From Amylostereum areolatum (lineage: Eukaryota > Basidiomycota > Agaricomycetes > Russulales > Stereaceae): a stretch of DNA of 64,000 nt. A program made the translations under genes and the position numbers. Shown here in pieces: positions 1 through 10,232 of the stretch. The notes beneath the pieces are model-generated. The model was not told the origin of the DNA and made no database searches. It was given only the letters and a program-made list of their open reading frames with translations. Where the stretch lies: NCBI GenBank assembly GCA_012932865.1, contig SAXG01000001.1, positions 857,693 through 921,692 of the forward strand, written 5' to 3'. Within the stretch, counting starts at the first letter, position 1. Every line of letters begins with the position of its first letter.

Positions 1-3000
1 TGGAAGCATTGACCTGCGCAAACTGGACACGGCATTCAAGAGGTCAGACCTATTATCTAACCCTCCCCACCGAGTCTTCGATCACGGCGGAATTCACTGA
101 CCCGACACCAAGATGGACAGAATCTATTGCGCAGAAGATGAAGCGAAAGAAGAAGAAAGAAGAGGTGCACGGTAGGAAAGAGATCCTTCGGAGCGTGTTC
201 GATCCACCTGTATTCGGGTCGTCGACGCCAGCGGGACCGGTGCGTCTGCACTTTTGCGACATGTGTTCGACCCACTCATGTACCCGTGCACCGTCAGGTC
301 AAGACGCTTGACCATAAATCACCCATGTCCCAAGCCGACTTCGATGCGTGCGTTTTCTACGCTATCACCGCCAATTATCACCCCTCACCTTGAATATAGA
401 GTTATACAATCCGTTAAGCAGGCTATATCCGAAGGTATCCACCCAAAGATGATCACCAAGGGGTCGTCCGGGTCTTACTTTGCACGAGCGAAGTCGGAAG
501 GACGGGTGCAGACTGTCGCGTTAGTACTACCTATGTCTCTTCTATCGCGTAGCTCTGAATCACCCTGCTATCAGCGTGTTCAAGCCCAAGGACGAGGAGC
601 CGTACGGGCGCCTCAATCCGAAGGTATGTACATCACACTACCCGGCGCATTCGACCTCCGACTCTCTCTCTAGACGACGAAGTGGCTGCACAGGCAACTA
701 CGTTGGATCATCCCCTTCGGACGAGCGTGTCTCATTCCCAACCTCAGGTAAGTGAGGCTCTCGCGTTTTGCGTGCGACATGCGTTCATAACCAGTTACTA
801 GCTACATCTCTGAGGCTGCGGCGTCTCTCCTTGATCGACGACTCAATCTCCACATCGTTCCTCGAACAGAACTCGTGTCGCTTTCCAGCCAGGTACGTGG
901 CCTTCCACGAGGTCGTCGGCGCCCGCTCAGGTCATTGCAACGTACAGGCGTTCTTTTACGACTGGATCGACCGGACGAATTTCAAGAAAGGGAAACCGCT
1001 GCCTGATAAAATAGGAAGCATGCAGTATTTCTTGCATGGGTTTCAAGGTGTGTGTCACAGGGTGGCTAATACGAGCCGGGCTCACCCTTGCACTCTAGAC
1101 GCCTCTGATCTCTTAAGGAAGCATCCTTGGCCCGGACGTTCCATCACGGATACCTTTGACGATTCCACACATCGGACTGGCACCTTATCTAAGAAGTTCA
1201 TGAGTGCCTTCAAAATTGTCTGCGGCCGGACAGGCGCGGAGGAGGACGTGTATGACGAGGCTGAAGCGGAAGATGACCGGGTATTGTACGATGCCTCAGA
1301 AAATCATGACAGTACTCGTCCGTTCTACTGGTCTGGTGCGTTGCAACGGAGTTTCCGGGAGGAGCTCGAAAAGTGCGTTTTTCTTGTGCCTAATGAAGCG
1401 TATGTCTGACGACTGCTATACAGGCTTGTGATCCTCGGTATGCATTGTTTCCACGAACATGACATTGACTGGCTGACCTTTCCGACCAGATTATTTAATG
1501 CTGAATACCGACCGCGGGGCAGACAACTACATGATCAAGTATTGCGAAGCTGAGCACGAGAAATCCCTAGTAGATGTCGCTCCAAGTCGACAGCTGGAAA
1601 TGCCGATGATGAGCGAGGTGCGACGCTCAGCTACGCCCCCAAACCTAAACCCTGGCGTCTCTTTTGCCTCTCCGCCGCGTATCAACCGTGCAAGCTCCGC
1701 CCAAGGAAATTACACAAAGCATCCGCACATACACATCGCGGCTATAGACAACTCTCTCTCCTTTCCCCATGAACACCCGCACGGATGGAGGTCGTACACG
1801 TTTGGCTGGCTATACCTCCCTGTCACTGTGATTGGTCGGCCTTTCAGTCAAAAGACACGCGACCACTTTCTACCGCTGTTGACGTCGAAGGAATGGTGGG
1901 AAGAGACCACATACCAACTCAGGAAGCTTTTCGCTGTAGATCCGGACTTTCATCCAAAGATGTTCGGCGTAAGCCATGATATACATATATACGTTCTACC
2001 GATTGCTGACCTATGCCATAGCGTCAACTTGCTGTCATCAAGGGCCAAGCTTGGAATATCGTGCAGTCATTGAGACACGAGGTAAGCCTATTGATGTTAC
2101 TTCCGTCTATCAATCATCCATCGCTGACTTGATACAGGATGAGGGTACGCTTTCGCCCGCCTGGCGCCACAGCATGACTGACAATCTATTCAGGTCCCCT
2201 GGAACTGACCAGGCGAACATCCGCTCTCGTGCACGATGATGACATGCAGATTAATGACGATGCTACAGCCGAACTTCTTCATGGGCCCCTCAGCGCATCC
2301 ATCACTTCCCTCCCGGTACCCTCTCGCCCACAGCGCAACCGAAGCCGCAGTAACAGCAGTGACTTTCCTCCGCCCATGCGTCGCATGAGCATCGATAGCA
2401 CAGGTGCTGTTCGTCCCTGTTCCATTCTCAGCCAAGTTCCAGCGCGTACACCCCGGCACGACGGGTGTGACCGTGCTCGAACATATGGAACGACTCGACG
2501 CCGTGGAGGCGAGCTTGGAGAGGCTGGTTGTGGACGATCAAAACCCGGACTCGGACGCGGAAGAGCAGGATATGGGCGAGTCGTCTCAGCCAGCGCGCCG
2601 TCCCGGGCGGTGCCAAGTTTTCCCCGCCCGATTCCCTCGTGGGACCGAGCTCGACCCCGTCTCGCGCTGCCGTAACGGAGCTAGAGCCTGTTCCCGAGGG
2701 GGACTCGTCCTCGAGCATCGACAAGGATCTGGACGACGACGCGGAGGACGCGGAAGAAGATCTGGCGGCGTTGTCCAAGTCCTTGTCGCACCTCGATGGA
2801 ACGACCTCTGCACACGGACGTTTCCACAGCCACGCAGAAGAACGCGGGTTGGACTGGATGCAGGAGCCGGCGAAGAAACGAACAGTGATTTCAGAGGTGG
2901 GTGTCTTCTTTGCTTGTTCGCGTTGGACGTGGCACTGATGACCATGTCTTCCTGCAGAGACTTGAGCTGGTGCATAAGAAACCTTTGTTTTCTTGGTGTT

Positions 3001-3002
3001 AG
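1..3002 (+). CDS. LSB6: Type II phosphatidylinositol 4-kinase, 5' end missing
   Basis: This enzyme phosphorylates phosphatidylinositol to PI4P on Golgi, endosomal and vacuolar membranes. The gene enters from the left edge. Exons read 1-42, 113-239, 298-347, 400-519, 575-623, 674-747, 802-892, 948-1047, 1099-1372, 1424-1437, 1490-1968, 2022-2081, 2138-2144 and from 2194 on. Family landmarks are in order: GSSGSYFARAK (ATP-binding glycine loop), VFKPKDEEPYGRLNPK (ATP lysine), FFYDWIDRTNFKKGKPLPDK, the catalytic LNTDRGADNYMIKY, and IAAIDNSLSFPHEHP (metal-binding DFG-like segment). After position 2300 the frames are harder: an intron 2316-2403 is needed before VLFVPVPFSAKF, and a further shift near 2580-2594 leads into an acidic Ser-rich tail. 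A last intron at about 2898-2957 precedes the stop at 3000-3002. The kinase assignment is firm; the C-terminal tail model is tentative. Confidence 0.9.
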
Positions 3003-3171
3003 GGCGTGGACATTTTACACCTGGTATCTCATATATATTATAGACCCCTCCTGGATGGATTGTATTAGCTACACTTGGACTGTCAGGCCTCGCTCCATGT
3101 AATGATATACCACTGTTAATCCAATCGGACGCATACTAGATAGAGTACTATGTAAAGCTAGGACACAAGTG

Positions 3172-4717
3172 CTAGTCGCCTTCCGTTAGGAGCCACCTGG
3201 CAAAGTCGTCCAGCCGTTTCTTTTCTCCGTCTTCGTTGTCTTCGTAGTCCTCGCCCGCGCCACTTCGCTTGAAGCGTGACTTTCCGGCCCAGAGGGAAGC
3301 TTCGACTCTCCGACCGGAAAAGAACCTGCCGTGCATTTTCTGGAATGAGATCAGATTTTGATTTGGTAGTGGAAAAAAGACGGTGGCATACCACGACACA
3401 GGCCTGCGCGCTGAGAGGCTCGCGGAATTTCACGGTCATCACGCCATCTGGCTCTCTCTATGAAAGTGCGAGTTGCTCAGTCCCCAGCCTCAGTAAAAGA
3501 GGAGTGGAAGACTCACATCGTACAACACTACGTTTGTGACATCGCCGAGCATCTCGCACTCTTCTCGGACATCCCTCCTTCAGGTCCAACATAAGAGAAG
3601 CGTCCTCCTCGAGTTCTTTGAGCGTGAACATATGCTTCAGTACCACAATCCGACTGTTCTTGTTTGCATCAGGACGTTCGTCGTTCGTGGTTATCGAGGG
3701 GCCGAAGCTGTCTTCATCATTCCATTCCTCCAATTTCCTGTATCGAGGATCAGCAAGTTATTGGCCGAGGGAATGCGTCACTACGCACTTCTGCATTTTA
3801 CCCAATCGTCGTGATGCTTCTCTTTCGATCCACGGTTTTCCGAGGCTTGTCGTTGCTGTCGGATGTCGTGCTTTGCTTGTGTGCGAAGTCGGCTTTCTGC
3901 ACCGCCATTCTTGTCGTGGAATCGCCAAGGCGGAGCTCGGCGTCGTCGAGCAGACTGACTGCGAGAGAGACGGAGTCCTCTTTGAAGTATACGACGAGCG
4001 CCTCGCCACTGAACGTCCCATCCTCGCGCGCGTACATCTTCACCTTAGGCTCGCCTTCATCGTCTTCTTCAATGAGACCGAATTTGCTAAAGCGCTCCAC
4101 GACCTCGTCGAACGTAGAGTCGAGCGGGAGGTGAGTGACATAGACGGCCGTATTTTTGGACTTGCGCTCAGGGGCGCCGCTCGCATTGGTAGCGCCCTTG
4201 TTGCCCTTGCCACGCTTGATGGAGGGACCAGGCTGTCCGGCGGTGGAAGAGGTGTAGTCCTCGGGTTCCTTACGTTTCTTGGTTCGCGCGAGCACGGGTG
4301 CAGCAGGGGCCTTGCCGCAGATGGGTGTGTGAGCAAAGCATCCATATGTGAGGGGGAGGGCGAACACACCTCCTCATCTACTCCGGCGATGGAATAAGCT
4401 GCTTGTTGGCGTTTGACCAGGTCCTCGTCAACCTGTAAGATCCAGAGGGGGGAGGTTCGTATCTCGTTCTCGGCTCAAAAGGCAACGTGCGTTGGGCGAC
4501 GGGCGCGGGGGTGCAGGGATGAAAGTACTTATGCACTGACCAAAGGTACCCAGACGCCCTTGGCGGGATCATACTCGAGTTCGTCGCCATTGTCGTCCTC
4601 GAGTCGCCATGTGCCGCTCGGACGATCGAAGTGTATGCGAGGATCTTCGGCGAAGGCGGCTGCCTGGTCTTCTTGAGACGAGCCTGCTACTGCTGAGGGA
4701 AGTGCGGAAGTGGACAT
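3172..4717 (-). CDS. CUS2: Tat-SF1/CUS2-like U2 snRNP splicing factor
   Basis: Tat-SF1/Cus2 proteins bind U2 snRNA and the SF3b complex and help U2 snRNP fold and engage the branch site in the nucleus. The first exon (start 4717) carries the typical N-terminal block with HFDRPSGTWRLEDDNGDE and YDPAKGVWVPL. It is followed by VDEDLVKRQQAAYSIAGVDEE after an intron at about 4434-4528. The next exons hold a KKRKEP basic stretch and the first RRM, running from NTAVYVTHLPLDSTFDEV to MAVQKADF. Two further exons encode the second RRM (NSRIVVLKHMF ... VMTVKFREPLSAQAC ... KMHGRFFSGRRVEASLW). The protein ends in a short acidic tail with the stop at 3172-3174. The gene is divergent from the next gene at 5395. 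Exact intron ends in the 3400-3760 part were not all fixed. Family call strong. Confidence 0.85.
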
Positions 4718-5394
4718 AGTCGAGCGTGAGCAAGTGACACTCTTTCGTCGACGCCTCTCGAGTCCAAACAGCCTGTTTGCTTATGTGACGTAATCTTCAC
4801 TTCTATCGCCGGTTCTACTACCATCTACTACCATCGGGCACCGGCGACACACCCCGACATCCATTATAACCACACACAGGAGTGGAAGAGCGGGCCAACG
4901 TTGTGTCCGTACTTAGTACGGAGAAGCAGTAAGGGGAGGCCGTGGATTTTGGATGGTTCGGTCGATTCTACTCAGCACGACTCAGCACTGGTGCTAAGTA
5001 TGGGGTGCTATGAACCTCTAAACACATCCACGACTCAATTCGCTGCATATGATCTTGTCCCCCGGGTAGTCACGGCCACTATTTGTGAGTCACACAGCAG
5101 TCGCAGCTCTCATTTTCTCGCATGGATCCAGGAAGTCAACATCGACACCTTGAGACGTCACATACCTGCAGTGTACTTACAGGGATATCATACACCTCCG
5201 GTGTTCTCATGTCCTGTGTGGTATACCAGTCCATCTATTCTGTAAACTGTGTTTTTGGAGGTGTGCGCTAAGCGCTTCAGTCGAGAACACGGTCCCGTGC
5301 CGGGATGAAGAGCGATGATCCAGTGACGCGACCTCCCGCGACGCGTCCCGCTATTTACACCGACTCAACTCACCAATACTGGTACCATCACAAC
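4718..5394. other. Divergent intergenic region
   Basis: This stretch lies between the start of the CUS2-like gene (reading left) and the unknown protein at 5395 (reading right), so it should contain both promoters. Only short chance frames are present. No repeat or RNA gene was recognised. Confidence 0.6.
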
Positions 5395-7600
5395 ATGTCC
5401 AATTCAGGACGCGGCCGCGCGTTTTCAAGACTCTCCGATGCTCAACACGAAACGAACGACGCAATCCTATTGCTCCATGGCCTTCCTAGCAATCGGTGAG
5501 GAAATCTTCCAATGCTAGTCGGAATGGATGGATGAACCATATCGACGATGGTGGCCAGGGTTTCATCCACGACATATACTTTCAACGCGCACGGTGCGCT
5601 CTCTTTTTGCTCCCACGGCATCTTCTGATATATAACTATGTAGGCTCCGTCGCGTCGACCTCTTCGTCAGGAGGGTCTCTGAACTTGAAGCGTCGACGCA
5701 CCGGCCCCAATCTCAACGAACGCTACGACCGTATGATCGACACCGTGGCACTAATCTCACGCACCCCGACGTCTACCTCCGGTACCTCTCCACGCAAACG
5801 GAAACGCATACACTCACCCGAATCATCCTCCATAATCAGCACAAGCAGCCACGATGTACCGAAGACACCACGCACGATGGGAAAGGATTCTACTTCTATC
5901 AAACTGAAGGGCTCGTCCCCCGAGGAGCAAGATCAATATGTGCGTGGTTACTTCACCTCAGCAAGTGTTTTCCAATTGACTGTAGGGTTTTTTAGATCTC
6001 GAGACATGAACCCATGCCCTTGTGGTTATCTAGTACAATTTCCACACTCGAGCCACACCATCCCCTCAGGAAGCTTGTACCCGAACTTGGCCCTGGAAAG
6101 GAGCGGTCTATTCAACCTCCTGACGGGAATGGCGATGATATATTTGCTTTTCAGCCCCCCGAAGACGCAGGCACCCTTCTTCAGGTCATACCTCCAATTC
6201 CGTATGTAGAAGAAGCCAATCGCGAGCCTTCGGAGAGGATATATGCGCACGATCCGGATTCATGGGACGATGCGGCCAAGGACCACAGGGTGAAAGATCT
6301 CGCTTCACCTTTAGACATGCCCCGTGAACCCTCGTCTATCTACGGCAATGACATTGATTCCCAAGCCGGGGTGGCCGATCCTCCTGCATTGAGCCCACAT
6401 CTGCCAGACAGCCACATCTCCCCGCACCGTCCGCTCAGCTTCATATCCTCTACGCCTGGTCCTGCGAGAAATATAACTATTCCCCCGAGCCCCATGGTGT
6501 TGCCTCACAGGACGCTGTCTTCCCACTCCTTTACTCTTTCTCCTTCTGGAATGTCCCCTCAGCATACCTTCATCCACCCCAAAGCGACAACACCACTAGA
6601 TCCAGAAACTCTCGCCACCTGGAAGCCGTTTACTAAACCTGGCCCTGGCCGTATACAACAAACAATACTGCCATCTGCTCAAAAGAGCGGGGAGCCACAT
6701 CCTTACCTTCATTCTCCGTTCATCTACCCCCCGTTGCAGGCCCCTTTGGTGGATGAACAAGACGAGTTTATGGAAGGTGAAGAATCCGTCCACGATGTCT
6801 TCGCGTTCTCGTCTTCACCCGGATGCCCCCCGACTGGGCCTGTTCGCGGCTTGACTCCCTCCGCTGGAAACGGGCTCTACGACTCAGACGAGATCGCACC
6901 AAGTCACGATCCTCAATTCTTCATGGACGATCCTGGTTCCCTGTCCCATCGATACACAGCGGAACCTGGAGAGCTTACTGTCCCACCACATTGGGACAAG
7001 CTGATGCAAGCCCCGTCCCTCCCCATGGATAGATTTACCACACCGGATAATTATGCGCCCGCCAACAACCGCCGACCTCTGCCCTTACCGCTCCTCTATT
7101 TCGACTCGCCTACAGAAGATCCCTCAAGCTCGTCTTCACCTCCACGTACGGCCTTCATCCCCGACGCGTCCGGACTTGACTTCAGCTGGGCGCCTGGTCC
7201 TGGGCTGTTCTCCAACAATCGGACAGCGAGTCCGAACATCCGCGTACCCGACGAAGAAGCGGACGAAACAGGTTCTATCCAGTGGGAGATTATGTGTAGT
7301 AATGGTAGGACCCCAGTCCGTGTCGCCCCCGAAACTGCTGTCGGCCTGAACGCGGAACGTGAAGTATATTCAGAGCGCGCGCGTACGCCGGAAGGGGTTG
7401 AAGAAACACAGAAAGTTTTCGCACCGGCGCCAGGAATATACCTATCTCCCCTAAGGGATGGCATTTACTCACAGGAAGAGGACGAGGGAAGTAAAATCGT
7501 CGTCAGTGCAGGACTCGATGTGGGTAGCGCGGAAGAATCACGCGGTGGGTCGATGGGTTCCGACCATGACAGCATTGAATCTTGGTCATGTCAATGCTGA
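5395..7600 (+). CDS. Ser/Pro-rich protein of unknown function with NLS-like basic patches
   Basis: I do not recognise this protein. A short first exon (start 5395, MSNSGRGRAFSRLSD) ends at a GTGAGG donor at 5496. The next exon runs from about 5644 to 5939 and carries two basic patches, LKRRRTGPN and PRKRKRIHSP, that look like nuclear localisation signals. An intron at 5940-5995 then keeps the frame into one long exon of about 530 codons ending at 7598-7600. That exon is rich in Ser, Pro, Thr and acidic residues, has no transmembrane segment or signal peptide, and looks largely disordered. The splice into the long exon is well supported. The join of the first two exons is uncertain, because a second open frame exists in the small exon. 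A regulatory or nuclear scaffold role is only a guess. Confidence 0.65.
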
Positions 7601-7832
7601 GCGGCGACTCACGAGTCACTGGGCATTTCCTTTCCGCGCGGAAGATGTTCGCATGTACATTGTATGTCATTACCGCCGGTGTATGTATAGGCGACGGGGA
7701 ACTGGATATGTAAGGTTTAGGTGTCTAATAAGAAAGATGCCGGAAGTCCAAGTAGGGTAAAGGGATCGAAAGCAAAGGGTTGAAATGCGAAAGCACGACA
7801 AGATATATCCGATTCTGGACGAGGTCTTGGGC

Positions 7833-8630
7833 CTACCAACCAACCTCGCCACCAAGGTACGGCTCGACAGTGACTCCGCGTTGTCCCCGGGGCTTCACCA
7901 GACGATAGCGTTCGAGGTCGTAGCGTTCGTAGCTCGCCGCGGCCAGGCGCATGGCTTTGATGTGGTGGGGACGTGCGTTGGCAGCAACGGCGTGTGCACG
8001 GGATTGCCATATGCAAGTGGCGAGGTTGAGGCCAGTGGCGGGGTCAGGCGTGCCGTACCAGTAGAGGATGAGTCCACCGTTGTGAACGGCCTCCTCGTGG
8101 GCAAGACGGTCTGCGTCGTAAAGAGCTGAGAAGATGTGAGAAAAGATAGCGACGAGAGAAAAAAGAAAACGCTCACGACCAGTCTCGCTGCCCGTTTTGC
8201 GAATGCTTCGGAAGGCGACGCAGTACCACTCGCGTTCTTCATCTTCAGGAAGTTCGAGGTCTCCCCAGTTGAAGGCGTCGGCATATGGTGCGTCAGCATA
8301 ATGTTCGGTGGCGGGAGAGAACCCGTGGAGAGATTTGTGGAGGGACAAGGATGCGGGGTCAATGTCGGGAAGACGGGTTGTGGTGTGAACGGCGGTGCCT
8401 TGACCTCCTAGATCATCGTGGTCATGGTCGTGGTCCGGATGGTCGTGCGGGAGGGAGGAGAGAAGAGGGGGAAGGTAGAGGATGGGGCGTTTGGGGACAG
8501 AGTCCCTGGAGAATATGGGAAGGACGTGTGGGTCGCGAATGGTGTACGAAGACGAGGAAGCTGAAGTCAAGGGGGACGGCGGAGACGAGGAAGGTTCGAC
8601 TGGGACGGCGAGGAGAGCGAGATGAGACAT
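7833..8630 (-). CDS. UPF0643-family protein of unknown function
   Basis: The C-terminal half contains LILYWYGTPDPATGLNLATCIWQSRAHAV and a following HHIKAMRLAAASYERYDLERY block (quoted in parts). I associate this with the fungal UPF0643 family, whose biochemical role is unknown. The N-terminal 110 residues are Ser/Pro-rich with a His/Asp-rich stretch (HDHPDHDHDHDD). The frame is open for 265 codons. It very probably contains a 51-nt in-frame intron at about 8127-8177: GTGAGC donor, pyrimidine-rich body, CTCAG acceptor, encoding an atypical Phe/Ser-rich peptide. The mature protein would then be about 248 residues. No signal peptide or membrane segment is seen. The start at 8630 is the first ATG of the open frame. 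Confidence 0.65.
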   Translation of the reverse strand: MSHLALLAVPVEPSSSPPSPLTSASSSSYTIRDPHVLPIFSRDSVPKRPILYLPPLLSSLPHDHPDHDHDHDDLGGQGTAVHTTTRLPDIDPASLSLHKSLHGFSPATEHYADAPYADAFNWGDLELPEDEEREWYCVAFRSIRKTGSETGRERFLFSLVAIFSHIFSALYDADRLAHEEAVHNGGLILYWYGTPDPATGLNLATCIWQSRAHAVAANARPHHIKAMRLAAASYERYDLERYRLVKPRGQRGVTVEPYLGGEVGW

Positions 8631-9114
8631 CCTGTCGGGAGCGGTTGAGAAGACGAAGAGCGGAAGACGGTCAAGCTTTTATAGGTTGCGTGTGAGGACG
8701 AATGTGGAATGCGTGTGTTAAGTGTCCGGGGATTTCATAACCAGCATAAACATTGGTTTCCAGCGACGAGAGACCGTAGAAAGCGAGCGAGATGCGCGAG
8801 ATGGCGTCAGAGCTTGGTGAGACCAAGGATTGCGCGATCGCCCCAGGCGGTACCCCGGACGAGAAGCACGGCATTGGGCAGATGTTGACGATCTTTGACA
8901 CATTTCATCGTAAATAGCCTGGCACGAGGGCTGCACGAAGAGGAGATCGTCCGTCGGTGACGAGTTCCTTGCGCCATGGCGGGACGTTGTCGGTGGGGCT
9001 CGTGGTTAGATCAGTTCTGTCTCAAACTTCAAAGTCCCCAAGTGCGTCATTACATAATCACGCACTTCACACCCGAACCCGCCGTCGCACTCCCGGCGAC
9101 TCTGCACCGACAAC
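8631..9114. other. Divergent intergenic region
   Basis: This region separates the UPF0643-like gene and the complex I subunit gene, which are transcribed away from each other. The open frames here are short and show no recognisable protein. Nothing else was seen. Confidence 0.5.
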
Positions 9115-9809
9115 GATGGCCACCCGTACCGTGGCAGACCACACTCTCTACCATCTCAGCCCAAAGGGCTTCTGGAAGAAATTTCGTGTGTTTTCTGCTT
9201 CCTGAATTTCCTCGCTTTAGTCGTTGAAACTGTCTGTGCAGGCGATGCTACGGTCGTCAACCCCGAGATTTCGTCGGGCCTCCCACTCCCCACTGAGAAC
9301 CGCCAGCCGCCTCCTGCATCCAGGCCAGAGAAATACAGCACCCCCGCAACCAAAGGTGTGTGATCATCTGGTTGTTTTGGGACCATTACTGACCCGCGCG
9401 CCAGCCTCCGACCCCGCACAGAACCCGTACTGGAAACGCGACGTGCGACGCGCCTACCCTCAGCTCTCCGTCGTCACCCAGTCCGGTCTCTCCTCCCTTC
9501 TGATCCAGCATAATTCTGCCCAGGCGTGCGTCTTCACCCATATCTCACTTCCGACGCTAGTGTTCATCTTCTCCGTTCAGTGTCACCGCACCTTCAGAAG
9601 ATGCCTCTGCCTCTGCTTCTGTCCCGGTCGAGTCAGCACCGAAAGACCTCACGGAGGCCATTGCAACCCTTGCCACAGCTGGAAAGGTCTTCTCCGAGGC
9701 TAGGCTTCCACCATCATTGCCGACCCCGTTCAAACGCTGGGTCCCAGAGTCGGCACCCGACGCGCCGCACGACCCCCGCGCCTACTTCCCCATGAGGCTT
9801 ATCAAGTAG
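9115..9809 (+). CDS. Fungal complex I accessory subunit, 21.3 kDa (NUZM) type
   Basis: This is probably an accessory subunit of mitochondrial NADH:ubiquinone oxidoreductase that occurs in fungi. Exons 9115-9185, 9242-9355, 9405-9525 and 9581-9809 join in phase. They give a protein of about 177 residues starting MATRTVADHTLYHLSPKGFW. Family-like segments are GFWKKFRDA, VVNPEISSGLPLPTENR and the central NPYWKRDVRRAYPQLSVVTQ. I link that central block to the Neurospora 21.3 kDa subunit, which has an almost identical tryptophan/basic/tyrosine pattern. The C-terminus is PFKRWVPESAPDAPHDP. There is no obvious cleavable presequence, which fits many accessory subunits. The assignment is from remembered family pattern and should be treated as probable. 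Confidence 0.6.
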
Positions 9810-10232
9810 AGAGGTGTGCGAATGCATACATTTCTATTTCCTTGTGTATGAACGGCCTCTAACGGCGGAGCCTCGCGGTAGGATGTTCATCACGTGATAG
9901 AATGAAGTTGATGTGAACATAAGTATATGAACATCGGACCGTGTCCTGTATCCGTACCTGTGGCAGAGGTAATGCACTGCCGTAAGTAGAAGGATATTCC
10001 CCCAGTGTAGCGCAGGTGTTCCAAGAAAAGTACATTGGACGCTCACGCTATACAGTACTTCAATATCTCGTCAGCACGTTCACCTCATAAGCCATTTGAT
10101 AAGGCCGTATGTATCGCAGCCAGATAGAGCCAGATCGACGTGCTCGTCGTTCACGCGTTCACGTTCACGGTTCACATACTGTCACCAACCGTGCATCGTC
10201 CGTGCCCTTCAGTCCCAAGGCGCGCTCTTAGT
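9810..10232. other. Intergenic region
   Basis: This is the 3' flank of the complex I subunit gene and the 5' flank of the gamma-glutamyltranspeptidase gene. The frame upstream of 10233 is open back to 10140 but begins only with a non-ATG codon. No other feature is seen. Confidence 0.5.
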
